Below are positions 15,823-24,410 of a stretch of DNA of 64,000 nt, one piece after another. The stretch is from an uncultured Ruminococcus sp. (GTDB lineage Bacteria; Bacillota; Clostridia; Oscillospirales; Acutalibacteraceae), in assembly GCA_902802795.1 (NCBI GenBank), contig CADCNI010000003.1, forward strand, positions 1-64,000, written 5' to 3'. How positions within the stretch are numbered: position 1 is the first letter of the stretch; each line of letters starts with the position of its first letter. The notes below the pieces were generated by a model. It did no database searches. It had not been told where the DNA came from and saw only the letters and a program-made list of their open reading frames with translations. A program made the translations under genes and the position numbers.

Positions 15823-18327
15823 CTACTTTTCTTTTTTCGGATAAATTAACCGCGACGAATTAGCCACGCAGAGCAGGCACACACCCACATCCGCAAAGAC
15901 CGCTGCCCACATCGGCGCATATCCGAACGCCGCTGCAAGAAGTACCGCCGCTTTGACCGCCAGCGCGAAGATGATGTTGCTCCTGATAATGCCCATCGTC
16001 CGGCGGAAATGCCGGATGGCGCGCGGCAGAGTCGCCAAGTTGTTGGAGGACAGCACCATATCTGCCGCCTCGATGGCCGCGCCGGAACCGAGTCCCATCG
16101 CAATGCCGACGTCTGCCGTTGCCAACACAGGCGCGTCGTTGATGCCGTCTCCCACAAAGGCCGTCACCGCGCCGCTTCGCTTCATTTCCTCGATGGCTTC
16201 CACTTTGTTTTCGGGCAGCAGTTCGGCGCGGAAATCCGCGATGCCCACACTGTCCGCCACCTGTTTGGCCGCGTCGTATCCATCGCCCGTCAGCATGGCC
16301 ACCGTGTCAATGCCCAGCGATTTCAGATCGCTCACCGCCGCTGCCGCACCCCGTGCCGCCTGATCGCTGATGAAAAGGGAACCCGCAAATTGTCCGTCAC
16401 AGGCGACATACGCCTGCGCCTTGGCGCCGTCCGGCACGGCAATGCCGTTGCTCCGCATCAGCTTCAGGCCGCCACAGAGAACCGTTTGTCCTTCGGCGTT
16501 TTCACAGCTCACGCCGTGACCCGAAATTTCACTGTAATTCTGATAGCCGCTGTTATCTGCCTCGCCGCCGACATAGTCCCGTATCGCCTGCGCGTAGGGG
16601 TGAACCGAGTGAATTTCCGCCGCCGCCGCCATCCGGGCGACTTCTTCGGGGGTGAAACCCCCGGCACTTGTCGCGTCGTTGACACGGGGCTTGCCCTCGG
16701 TCACAGTCCCGGTCTTGTCAAAGGCAACCGCGCGCGCCTTGGCCAGCATCTCGGCAAAGTTGCCACCCTTGACCAGCACGCCGAATTTCGACGCGCCGCC
16801 GATGGACGAGAAGAACGCCAGCGGCACCGAAATCACGATCGCACAAGGGCAGGAAGCGACCAGAAACGTCAGTGCGCGAATCACAAAATCATGGAAGCTG
16901 CCCATATGCAGCAGCGGAGGAATCACCGCAATCAGCACCGCCAACGCCACCACAACGGGCGTGTAGACCAGCGCAAAACGGGTGACAAATCGTTCGGCCG
17001 CGCCCTTGTTTTCGGTCGATTCGGTGACAAGGCTGATAATGCGGGCCGCCGCCGAATCCTCATAGGTATTGGTGACACGCGCTGTCAACGCGCCGTCGCC
17101 GTTCATCATGCCGCTGAGCAATTCGCTTCCGGCTTCCACGGAAACAGGCAGCGATTCGCCCGTGAGCGCGGAACTGTCCACCGATGAGCTGCCCTCGGTC
17201 ACGACGCAGTCAAGCGGCACTCTTTCATGCGGACGGATGACGATCACATCGTCCACATCCACCTCCTCGGCACGCACCGTTTTCACGTCGCCGTCATGCT
17301 TTACATTGGCGGTGTCGGGGCGAATCTCGGCAAGCGCCTCGATGCTCTCGCGGGAATTGTCCACCGCCTTGTCCTCCAGCCATTCCCCGATGCGGTAGAG
17401 GATGGCGACCATCGCGCCTTCAAAGAATTCTCCTAAAATCACGGCGGCCACCATGGCAATCGCCATGAGGGCGCTCTCATCAAGACGCAGCCGGCAAATC
17501 GACTTCACGCCGCTGATGATGACATCGTAGCCCGCCAGAAGAATCGCGGCGATATAGCCCACCGCAGACACGATTTCATGCGCCGGAAACGACACCAGCG
17601 AGGCCGCCACGCCGATGCCGCCCGCCACCAGCGCCAGCACGGTGGTGATCACCATAGCCTTGGTAGTTTTCTCTCCGCCATGCTCATGTCCGTGAGTATG
17701 CTCATGTGTATGTTCGTGATGATGTTCATGTGTATGAGAATCGCTCTCCGGTTGGTACAGAGAAACCGTCACACCGCCCAACACGCCGTCGATCAGCTTT
17801 TGAATCTCTTCCAGCGCGTGAGGATTATCTTCCTTGGAATGAACGGACAACCGTTTATTCACAAAATCGACTGACGCGCTCTCTACCCAATCCGCCTTGT
17901 TGACCGCCGCCTCGGCCTTTGCCGCGCAGCCCGCACAGTCCAGACCGTCAAGGGTAAATTTCATCTTTGCGGTATGATCGTGGTCGTGATGATGTTCGTG
18001 GTCATGGTCATGATCTTCGCAGCCGCAGGAACAGCTTTCCCCGTGGTCGTGGTCGTGATGATGTTCGTGATCGTGGTCATGGCGGTGAGACTGTCCTGTT
18101 TTAGAAGAATACTCTACCACCGTTACGCCGCCTGTCACGCTGTCAACCAGCTTTTGAATGCGTTCTTTCGCGTCGGCAGGGGGATTTGGGGCATTGACCA
18201 CCAGCCGCCTGCTCACAAAATCCACCGTAGCGCTCTCGACCCAATCAGCTTTGCCCACTGCCGCTTCCGCCTTCGCCGCACAGCCCGCGCAGTCCAGACC
18301 CTCCAATGTATATCTCATTTTTTCCAT
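15823..18327 (-). CDS. Zn/Cd/Pb-type P1B-ATPase efflux pump
   Basis: This 834-residue inner-membrane ATPase exports divalent soft metals. Two N-terminal heavy-metal-associated domains carry GLDCAGC (Cys13/Cys16 and Cys131/Cys134), each followed by a very His/Asp-rich linker (about 80-120 and 190-215). The membrane core has SCPCAIVIS (the CPC motif of P1B-2 pumps), phosphorylation motif DKTGTVTEG, the HP dipeptide in SVHPYA and the hinge VGDGINDAPVL. The ATG at 18327 has GGAGAGGTG upstream; the gene begins 19 bases after the stop of its ArsR-family regulator. The two His-rich linkers are longer than in CadA of Staphylococcus, suggesting zinc as substrate, but specificity is inferred. Confidence 0.92.
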   Translation of the reverse strand: MEKMRYTLEGLDCAGCAAKAEAAVGKADWVESATVDFVSRRLVVNAPNPPADAKERIQKLVDSVTGGVTVVEYSSKTGQSHRHDHDHEHHHDHDHGESCSCGCEDHDHDHEHHHDHDHTAKMKFTLDGLDCAGCAAKAEAAVNKADWVESASVDFVNKRLSVHSKEDNPHALEEIQKLIDGVLGGVTVSLYQPESDSHTHEHHHEHTHEHTHGHEHGGEKTTKAMVITTVLALVAGGIGVAASLVSFPAHEIVSAVGYIAAILLAGYDVIISGVKSICRLRLDESALMAIAMVAAVILGEFFEGAMVAILYRIGEWLEDKAVDNSRESIEALAEIRPDTANVKHDGDVKTVRAEEVDVDDVIVIRPHERVPLDCVVTEGSSSVDSSALTGESLPVSVEAGSELLSGMMNGDGALTARVTNTYEDSAAARIISLVTESTENKGAAERFVTRFALVYTPVVVALAVLIAVIPPLLHMGSFHDFVIRALTFLVASCPCAIVISVPLAFFSSIGGASKFGVLVKGGNFAEMLAKARAVAFDKTGTVTEGKPRVNDATSAGGFTPEEVARMAAAAEIHSVHPYAQAIRDYVGGEADNSGYQNYSEISGHGVSCENAEGQTVLCGGLKLMRSNGIAVPDGAKAQAYVACDGQFAGSLFISDQAARGAAAAVSDLKSLGIDTVAMLTGDGYDAAKQVADSVGIADFRAELLPENKVEAIEEMKRSGAVTAFVGDGINDAPVLATADVGIAMGLGSGAAIEAADMVLSSNNLATLPRAIRHFRRTMGIIRSNIIFALAVKAAVLLAAAFGYAPMWAAVFADVGVCLLCVANSSRLIYPKKEK

Positions 18328-18346
18328 GTCGTTCACCTCTCCGCCG

Positions 18347-18763
18347 TCAGTCTTTCTCTGTGATATGCTCGAAACCAAGCTCGATAATCTTCTTCACATG
18401 GTCGTCGTCGAGCGAGTAAAACGCCGACTTGCCGCAGCGCCGCACCTTAATCAGCCCTGCCGTTCGCAGTACACGGAGCTGGTGGGAGATCGCGGACTGG
18501 TTCATTTCCAGCGCGTCGGAAATATCGCAGACGCACAGTTCATGGTGCAGCAGCGCCGACATAATCCGCAGACGGGTGGAGTCCCCGAAGATTTTGAACA
18601 GCTCTGCGAGGTCGTAGATCGTGTCGACGTCGTACATATCCTCCCGCACCAGACCGACATAATCCTCATGCGACTCCCGCACTTCGCACACATCCGGCAA
18701 TTCGTCACCGGACACCGGCTTCCCGTGCTTTTCGACAATGGTAATCTTTTTTGGTTGTTCCAT
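18347..18763 (-). CDS. ArsR/SmtB-family metal-responsive repressor
   Basis: This 138-residue winged-helix regulator has STRLRIMSALLHHELCVCD, which carries the ELCVCD metal-binding motif of CadC/ArsR proteins, then NQSAISHQLRVLRTAGL as the recognition helix. The C-terminal helix contains DDDHVKKIIELGFEHI, a likely alpha-5 zinc site, and a charged N-terminal extension resembles CadC. It should release DNA on binding Zn or Cd and so induce the pump gene downstream. The ATG at 18763 has GGAG 9 bases upstream. Confidence 0.9.
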   Translation of the reverse strand: MEQPKKITIVEKHGKPVSGDELPDVCEVRESHEDYVGLVREDMYDVDTIYDLAELFKIFGDSTRLRIMSALLHHELCVCDISDALEMNQSAISHQLRVLRTAGLIKVRRCGKSAFYSLDDDHVKKIIELGFEHITEKD

Positions 18764-18786
18764 CTCTATCAGCTCCAATTAGCAAT

Positions 18787-18835
18787 TGAACATTTATTCA
18801 TATGTTTATTATAGCACGTTATTTTCTAATGTCAA
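18787..18835 (-). promoter_or_regulatory. Promoter and candidate ArsR operator of the metal-efflux operon
   Basis: On the minus strand TTGACA (18830-18835) and TATAAT (18808-18813) are 16 bp apart. Directly after the -10, TGTTTA (18803-18808) and TGAACA (18787-18792) form an imperfect inverted repeat with a 10-bp centre, the usual position for an ArsR/SmtB operator. Confidence 0.65.
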
Positions 18836-18854
18836 GAGCTTATTCAGGAAACAA

Positions 18855-18900
18855 CACAAAAAAGACAGTGCCTCACGCGCTGCGCAAAGCACTGCCTTTC
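18855..18900 (-). terminator. Terminator of glmS
   Basis: On the minus strand AAAGGCAGTGC pairs with GCACTGTCTTT, with one G-U pair, followed by TTTTTTG. The gap 18901-18989 before the glmS stop holds nothing else. Confidence 0.7.
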
Positions 18901-18989
18901 ATTGGCATTATGGGAAGTCGCTCACAGGAGCGCAAACTGCTTCGCTCTCCCGATCCCGGCTCCGTCTGTATTCATCCGAATTCCGAATT

Positions 18990-20801
18990 TTATTCCACTG
19001 TAACGGATTTAGCGAGGTTTCTCGGCTTATCCACATCGCAGCCGCGGGCGCAGGCGGTGTAGTAGGCGAAAATCTGAAGCGGAACAATCGCGGCGATGGG
19101 ACGGATGAATTCATCCACATCGGGGACTTCAATGAGATGGTCGTAGATGGTGCTGTCCACCTTGGAACCCTTTTTGCAGACCAAAATGACTTTTGCGCCG
19201 CGCGCCTTGACTTCCTTGACGTTGCTGACCGTCTTTTCAAAGAGCTGATCGCCCGACGCGATCGCGATAACAGGCATACCGGGTTCAATCAGCGAAATCG
19301 TGCCGTGTTTGAGTTCGCCGGCCGCATAGGCTTCGGAGTGGATGTAAGAGATTTCCTTGAGCTTGATGGAAGCCTCCCAGCAGAGCGCACAGTCATAACC
19401 TCTGCCGATAAAGAAGAGGTCTTCGCAGTCTTTGTAACTCTCGCTCATTTCCTTATAGAGATCGGATTTCTGGATTTCTTCCGCGACCATATCGGGAATC
19501 TGCCGCAGCAGTCCGGCGTAACGCTCCAGTTCATCATCTGAGATTGTCCTGCGTTCGCTCGCAAAGCGAAGCGCCATCATAAGCATAACCGCCACCTGGC
19601 AGGTATATGCCTTCGTCGTAGCCACCGCAATTTCGGGACCTGCCCATGTATAAAGCACGATGTCCGCCTCACGGGCAATGCTGGATCCCACGACGTTGAC
19701 AATGGCAATGGTAGGAATGCCTCTCTCCTTGGCAATGCGCAGCGCCGCCAGCGTGTCGGCCGTTTCGCCGCTCTGGGAGATGACCACCACTGCGTCGCCT
19801 TCTTCAAAAAGCAGGCTGGAATAACGGAATTCCGACGCAACCTCGGTAAAAACAGGCACCTTGGCAATGCGCTCAATCATATGTCTGCCGACCATGCCCG
19901 CGTGAAGCGCGCTGCCGCAGGCCACAACATGCAGCCGCCTAATTTTGGAAATGTCGGGCATTTCCTCCGCGAAGATGGCCTTTGCGCCGTTCTTCAGACG
20001 GGGCAGAATGGTATCTGCCAGCACCTTGGGCTGCTCGTTGATTTCTTTGAGCATGAAATGATCATAACCGCCTTTTTCAGCCGCGGAAACATCCCATGTC
20101 GCGGTAAAGACTTCCTTCTGAATCGGCGCTCTGTCCTTGCCGAGAATCGAGATGGCATCCGACGTGATTACGGCCAGCTCATTTTCTTCCAACAGATAAT
20201 AATTGTTAGTTCTGCTGAGAATCGCCGGAATATCGGATGCGATGAAGTTCTCACCTTCCCCGATGCCCACGATCAAAGGGCTGTCCTTGCGGATAGCATA
20301 GAGCTTGTCGGGAAAATCGTCAAACAGCACGCCAAACGCGTAGGAGCCGCGAATACGGGAAATCGCGGTGTAGATCGCGTCGATGGGGTCGCCGTCGTAA
20401 TATTTGTCGATGAGCTGCGCCGCCACCTCGGTGTCGGTTTCGGAGAGGAACACCCTGCCCTCACCGCGAAGCTGCTCGCGAAGTTCGGAGTAGTTCTCGA
20501 TGATGCCGTTGTGAACCAGCGTGACCTTGCCGCTCCTGTGGGGATGGCTGTTGACGTCGGACGGCTCGCCGTGGGTTGCCCAACGGGTATGACCAATACC
20601 GCAAACACCCTGAGGCACCTCATTGCCGATTTTATCCTCCAGATTCTTGATGCGGCCCTTGGCCTTGATGACATTTACACCACCATGCTCAAAAACCGCC
20701 ACACCAGCAGAATCATAACCTCTGTATTCCAATTTTTTCAGACCGTCAATCAAAATCTCGGTCGAGTTTTTATCACCTATATACCCTACGATACCACACA
20801 T
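18990..20801 (-). CDS. glmS: Glutamine--fructose-6-phosphate aminotransferase
   Basis: This 603-residue enzyme makes glucosamine-6-phosphate from fructose-6-phosphate and glutamine, the first step toward UDP-GlcNAc. It has an N-terminal class-II glutaminase domain beginning MCGIVGYIGDK (nucleophile Cys2) with GIGHTRWATHG, then two SIS isomerase domains (VVISQSGETADTLAALR; AYAAGELKHGTISLI). The C-terminus ends KSVTVE, the conserved lid. Length matches the family. Expression should be controlled by the ribozyme in its leader. Confidence 0.97.
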   Translation of the reverse strand: MCGIVGYIGDKNSTEILIDGLKKLEYRGYDSAGVAVFEHGGVNVIKAKGRIKNLEDKIGNEVPQGVCGIGHTRWATHGEPSDVNSHPHRSGKVTLVHNGIIENYSELREQLRGEGRVFLSETDTEVAAQLIDKYYDGDPIDAIYTAISRIRGSYAFGVLFDDFPDKLYAIRKDSPLIVGIGEGENFIASDIPAILSRTNNYYLLEENELAVITSDAISILGKDRAPIQKEVFTATWDVSAAEKGGYDHFMLKEINEQPKVLADTILPRLKNGAKAIFAEEMPDISKIRRLHVVACGSALHAGMVGRHMIERIAKVPVFTEVASEFRYSSLLFEEGDAVVVISQSGETADTLAALRIAKERGIPTIAIVNVVGSSIAREADIVLYTWAGPEIAVATTKAYTCQVAVMLMMALRFASERRTISDDELERYAGLLRQIPDMVAEEIQKSDLYKEMSESYKDCEDLFFIGRGYDCALCWEASIKLKEISYIHSEAYAAGELKHGTISLIEPGMPVIAIASGDQLFEKTVSNVKEVKARGAKVILVCKKGSKVDSTIYDHLIEVPDVDEFIRPIAAIVPLQIFAYYTACARGCDVDKPRNLAKSVTVE

Positions 20802-20825
20802 TTTTCATTAACCTCCTAATCAAGA

Positions 20826-21002
20826 CAGAGTGACGATGCTTCTGTCACACGGTCGCCCGTGTTTTTGTACACCGTCCGGCGGCTTCTCTGTAAAGCCGGG
20901 AAGCATCCGCCGAAATTCGATCATCTTCCATCCTCGTCATCCTTTTTGCTCCGCAACAAGCACCGATTCAATTTACTAACCAGGCAAAAAGGCTCAGGCG
21001 CT
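20826..21002 (-). ncRNA. glmS glucosamine-6-phosphate-activated ribozyme
   Basis: The minus-strand leader of glmS contains the conserved ribozyme core: AGCGCC at 21002-20997 with predicted self-cleavage between A(-1) at 21002 and G1 at 21001, GATGACGAGGATGG, then TTTCGGCGGATGC and TTCCCGG, and a downstream domain ending GTCACTCTGTC. It uses glucosamine-6-phosphate as a cofactor to cleave the mRNA and lower glmS expression. It ends about 15 bases before the glmS ribosome site. Confidence 0.93.
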
Positions 21003-21046
21003 TTTCCCTTCTCCATTTGTAAAGTATTACAAAAAAACGCTTTCAT
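20921..21046 (-). CDS. Short upstream ORF overlapping the glmS ribozyme
   Basis: A 41-codon ORF (MKAFFCNTLQMEKGKAPEPF and onward) starts with ATG at 21046, 4 bases after a strong GGAGGAGG site (21051-21058) close to the predicted glmS transcription start. It reads through the ribozyme cleavage site (21002/21001) and much of the core before stopping at 20921. It may be a leader peptide whose translation competes with ribozyme folding, or a chance ORF. The product matches no family I know. Confidence 0.4.
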   Translation of the reverse strand: MKAFFCNTLQMEKGKAPEPFCLVSKLNRCLLRSKKDDEDGR

Positions 21047-21073
21047 GACACCTCCTCCGATGCTATAACAAAT

Positions 21074-21102
21074 ATTAAAGCATAAAATACACAATTTGTC
21101 AA
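21074..21102 (-). promoter_or_regulatory. glmS promoter
   Basis: On the minus strand TTGACA (21097-21102) and TTTAAT (21074-21079) are 17 bp apart. Transcription would start near 21067, giving a leader of about 265 nt that contains the upstream ORF and the ribozyme. Confidence 0.7.
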
Positions 21103-21197
21103 CCTTTATTTTTACAGTTCTGACAAACATTGTCATAAAACCGTGCAGAATTGTAAAAACTGTGGTATACTGCTTTTACCATATGAAACAGATTTCT

Positions 21198-21239
21198 AAA
21201 AAAGAACAGCGGAACGCATGTAGAACATACATCCCGCTG
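21198..21239 (-). terminator. Terminator-like hairpin facing the minus strand
   Basis: CAGCGG (21207-21212) and CCGCTG (21234-21239), extended by ATGTA/TACAT, form a bulged stem. On the minus strand it is followed by TTCTTTTTTAG. No minus-strand gene immediately to the right needs it, so it may shield the glmS promoter. The rest of 21103-21468 is AT-rich with no gene seen. Confidence 0.4.
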
Positions 21240-21468
21240 AACGAAAAGACATGTAAAGTGGTGCGTTTACACATATTTTCATTAGGAATAATATCACAGA
21301 AATTCCGATGTGTCAAGAATTCATGGAATAAATATACAAACTATTCACAAATTAACAGGTTAATTCCATTTGATTTCGTTTTTGATACTTTTTACCATAT
21401 AAAACAGAAATTTTAACTCATTAAAAATATTGAATAAAAATATCATTTTGAAACAAAGGAGTCGCACT

Positions 21469-22131
21469 ATGATTTCAAACCGCACCATTTACCTGTCTGA
21501 ATATGCCCCCTATGCCCTTGTCAACACGCTGACCGCGTGTGGCCACACAGTACATCGGGTACGTTCCCAAGGCGTTACTTATACACCCGTGGATTCACAT
21601 CCGGATATCTTCTTCTGCAAAATGGGCATAACTTGCCATTCCCATCTTTTCGTGGGAGACACGCACCAATTGGGCTACGCTTATCCCCATAACTGTCGCT
21701 TCAACGCGGTCTGTCTCGATAACTATTTCATCCACAATCTAAAAATCACCTCCCCGGCGCTGCTCAGGGAGGCGAATAAACTCGGTCTGGAATGTATTCA
21801 TGTCAAACAGGGCTACACCAAATGCAACACGGTAGTAGTGGACGGGCGTTCCGTCATCACTGCCGATCAGGGAATCTGGCACACGCTGCGGCAGTATCCC
21901 GCCATCGACGTACTCCCCGTCCGTCAGGGCTTCGTCAGGCTGGAGGGGTTTCCCTACGGATTTCTCGGCGGCGCAAGCGGACGGGTGGACGACACGCTGT
22001 TTTTTAACGGCGACCTCTCCGCCCATCCCGATTTCGCCGCCATCCGTCAATTTGTGGAAAACCGCGGCGTAGCGCTGCAATTCTTTCCCGAATATGAACT
22101 GACCGACATCGGCAGCATTCTGTTGGATTAG
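21469..22131 (+). CDS. DUF6873-like protein
   Basis: This 220-residue soluble protein begins MISNRTIYLSEYAPYALVNT and contains HPDIFFCKMG, YPHNCRFNAVCLDNYFIHN, VKQGYTKCNTVVVDG, ITADQGIWHTL and GFPYGFLGGASG. The repeated strand-turn pattern fits a small alpha/beta propeller, related to the guanidino-modifying-enzyme fold that I associate with DUF6873. The reaction is unknown. Start: the ATG follows AAAGGAG at 7-8 bases. It stands alone on the plus strand, convergent with the HD-domain gene 8 bases beyond its stop. Confidence 0.6.
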   Translation: MISNRTIYLSEYAPYALVNTLTACGHTVHRVRSQGVTYTPVDSHPDIFFCKMGITCHSHLFVGDTHQLGYAYPHNCRFNAVCLDNYFIHNLKITSPALLREANKLGLECIHVKQGYTKCNTVVVDGRSVITADQGIWHTLRQYPAIDVLPVRQGFVRLEGFPYGFLGGASGRVDDTLFFNGDLSAHPDFAAIRQFVENRGVALQFFPEYELTDIGSILLD

Positions 22132-22139
22132 CCAAATAA

Positions 22140-22574
22140 TCAAGATGATTCCAATAGCAGGCGAATGGCTTCGCGGTATTTTTCCGCTCGCTTTACGTCC
22201 CATTCGTTCGGTTCCTCCAACCGCGTCATGTCGCTGTTGTGCCGCAGGTCGGCGAGTTTCACCTTGACCGCCACCGGATTGGTCTTGATGCGCTGCACAT
22301 ATTCCATATACGGCATACCCTCGCGATGGGTCATCAGATCAATCGCTTCGCAGACTTCCTCCGAAAAGCCCATGCGTCGCAAATCTTCCAGTGTGCAGTC
22401 GCTATCCTCCACCACGTCGTGCAGCAGCGCCACCACGGTGGTTGTCTCGTCCTCCATCTGCTCCGCAACGTGAAAGGGATGAAAGACATAGGGCAGCCCG
22501 CTCTTGTCGCGCTGTTCCTTGTGGACTTCAAACATCAGATTGATGGCCTTTTTGGTCTGTGGTGTGTAGATCAA
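22140..22574 (-). CDS. Short HD-domain hydrolase (alarmone-hydrolase-like)
   Basis: This 144-residue protein has the metal-binding pattern of RelA/SpoT-type HD hydrolases: FHPFHVAEQM, ALLHDVVEDSD (the HD dyad with following ED) and VKLADLRHNSD. No synthetase, TGS or ACT domain is attached, so it resembles small alarmone hydrolases that degrade (p)ppGpp. Real substrates may differ. The conserved region begins right after a TTG at 22574 (IYTPQTKKAINLMFEVH), which has purine-rich GGAA upstream; the long upstream extension in frame overlaps the nitroreductase gene and is not coding. Confidence 0.7.
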   Translation of the reverse strand: MIYTPQTKKAINLMFEVHKEQRDKSGLPYVFHPFHVAEQMEDETTTVVALLHDVVEDSDCTLEDLRRMGFSEEVCEAIDLMTHREGMPYMEYVQRIKTNPVAVKVKLADLRHNSDMTRLEEPNEWDVKRAEKYREAIRLLLESS

Positions 22575-22599
22575 TGCTTCCGCTTCCCTTCGGCTTGTT

Positions 22600-23127
22600 T
22601 TATTCGACCCAAAACACGCGGCCTTCCTTGCGCGGCGCGGCTTGGGGAGCCTGACCGTCGATGTAACCCACCGCGCAGTGACCGATACCTTCCCACTCGC
22701 CCTCCACACCGAGTTCGGCAAGGAGCTGCTTGTATTCGTCGGTTTCAAATTCCTCCTTGGCGCGGTGAATCCAGATGCTTCCGAGTCCCAGCGAATGCGC
22801 CGCCAGCATAAGATTGCCCATGACCAGACTGCCGTCATACACGGCGGTCGGCCAGTTTTTGTCCGCCAACACGATGAGTATCACGGGCGCGCCGTAAAAG
22901 GGATCGAAACCCTCCTGCCAGCCGCCGATTTTGCGGTTGTCCTCCGCGATCTTATCTCTGAGCGCCTTGTCGGTGACGGCAATCACCGTGGCCGCCTGTT
23001 TGCCTTTGCCGCTGGCGGCATAAAGTCCCGCCTCGATGATCTGTTCGAGATCAGCCTTGGCAGGCATCTCCGGTTTGAATTTGCGAACGCTCCGGCGTTC
23101 TTTCATGGATTGAATGATTTCGTTCAT
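22600..23127 (-). CDS. Nitroreductase-family flavoprotein
   Basis: This 175-residue FMN-dependent oxidoreductase begins MNEIIQSMKERRSVRKF, the typical nitroreductase N-terminus whose RRSVRKF contacts FMN phosphate. It has GAPVILIVLADK, GSLVMGNLMLAAHSLGLGSIWI and a C-terminal ...CAVGYIDGQ. The physiological substrate is unknown. The ATG at 23127 has GGAGAT upstream. It lies 26 bases after the DUF6348-like gene in transcription order. Confidence 0.88.
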   Translation of the reverse strand: MNEIIQSMKERRSVRKFKPEMPAKADLEQIIEAGLYAASGKGKQAATVIAVTDKALRDKIAEDNRKIGGWQEGFDPFYGAPVILIVLADKNWPTAVYDGSLVMGNLMLAAHSLGLGSIWIHRAKEEFETDEYKQLLAELGVEGEWEGIGHCAVGYIDGQAPQAAPRKEGRVFWVE

Positions 23128-23152
23128 AGTGTGATATCTCCTTCTTCGTCTT

Positions 23153-24397
23153 TTACCGCAGCTCAAATCCATTGCCGACATGAAATTCCAGCTTTTTCAG
23201 TCGTAACTGGCTGAGGGATTGCTTCTGCGCCTCCACCTGTTCCATGACGCTACAGATGGAACTGTACGCCACCAACTGGGTATAAAGATCTTTTGTTTTG
23301 TCGCCAAATGCTTTTTCATTGAGAATTTCCACGATCAGCTCGCGCAGCAGACCAAAATCCGCGAGCTGCGACTGCCGGGCGGGAATCACCGTGCCGTCCG
23401 GCAGGCATATTTCCACGTCGTCACAGACGGTCAGTTTGTCCGCGAATGCCTGCGCGGCGCAGATTTCCGGCAGAAAGCTGTCACACGCCATGGCAAGCGT
23501 CCTGTCCCCTAACTGCTGTACCGCCTTCCCCACCAGCCGATCATAATCCTGCTGCGATTTCACCGCAAGGAACAATCGCAGATAGGTCTTCACGAGGTTC
23601 TTCATTTCCTCTCGTCCCGCCTTGCCCCTGTAGGGATAGGGCAGCAGGGTTTCGGGAGACTGTTCGATGAAGAAAAACTGCTTGTCGGACACAAAATACC
23701 GCTCGGCGTCACCGCCATCCCATGTTTCCGCCATTTTAGCAATTTTGTCGCCTAACTCCGGAATGGGAACATCGTCAATCCGGCATTCACCGATGACTTC
23801 ATCCGGCAGCTTGGCGGCGTAAATCTTGACATACACAAAGGTCTGGTTTCCGAGGCGCCTGATGATATCTTCTTTCAGCAGCTCCCAGTAAACTTCCGTC
23901 GGATGGGCGGCTTCGCTTTCTTTTTTGGAGCCGACCGTCACCAAATCGCTCAGATACACCTGCCAGCGATGCGTATGCCCCGCAAATTCGCTTGTAATCT
24001 CACGCGGGTGGATGCCCTTCGCCGCCGCCTTTAATCCCGACATAAAGCTGAAAGCAAACGACCCCAATGCCTGCCCCACAGCAGTGCGGGCATCCGCCGC
24101 CATACCGGCGCAGCATTCATACATCGGCTTTTCCCATTTTTCACTGTACATATGGAAGCCGAGCGTGACCGCGTTTTGCCTGCACTCCTGCACCTCGGTA
24201 TGAACCGTCATTTGCAGCGCAGGAAGATAGAGGCAGTCCTCCCGCTGCTGCGTTGCAAAGGAAAGCACCTCCGCCAGACCTTGATGCAGGATGTATCGCT
24301 CAACCGCGTCCTTATCGGTAAAATCCGTGTCATCCGCCGCTTGCCGGGCGGTTTTTCCTTTTTTAAACGGGTTCAACCTGTTAAATAAATCACGCAT
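23153..24397 (-). CDS. DUF6348-like protein
   Basis: This 414-residue cytoplasmic protein has a DUF6348-like N-terminal region (about 35-190: LYLPALQMTVHTEVQEC, ECCAGMAADARTAVGQALGSF, WQVYLSDLVTVGSK) and a roughly 200-residue C-terminal helical extension that I do not recognise. DUF6348 proteins occur as accessory genes, often near polymorphic toxin or immunity loci; their function is unknown. It begins 14 bases after the aldo/keto reductase stop, with AGGAGGA well placed for the ATG at 24397. Confidence 0.55.
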   Translation of the reverse strand: MRDLFNRLNPFKKGKTARQAADDTDFTDKDAVERYILHQGLAEVLSFATQQREDCLYLPALQMTVHTEVQECRQNAVTLGFHMYSEKWEKPMYECCAGMAADARTAVGQALGSFAFSFMSGLKAAAKGIHPREITSEFAGHTHRWQVYLSDLVTVGSKKESEAAHPTEVYWELLKEDIIRRLGNQTFVYVKIYAAKLPDEVIGECRIDDVPIPELGDKIAKMAETWDGGDAERYFVSDKQFFFIEQSPETLLPYPYRGKAGREEMKNLVKTYLRLFLAVKSQQDYDRLVGKAVQQLGDRTLAMACDSFLPEICAAQAFADKLTVCDDVEICLPDGTVIPARQSQLADFGLLRELIVEILNEKAFGDKTKDLYTQLVAYSSICSVMEQVEAQKQSLSQLRLKKLEFHVGNGFELR

Positions 24398-24410
24398 GGG
24401 GCTATTCCTC

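Noticed and set aside
16009..17187. Long plus-strand frame opposite the P-type ATPase
   Set aside because: Shadow of the ATPase codons, with no ribosome site and no recognisable domain.
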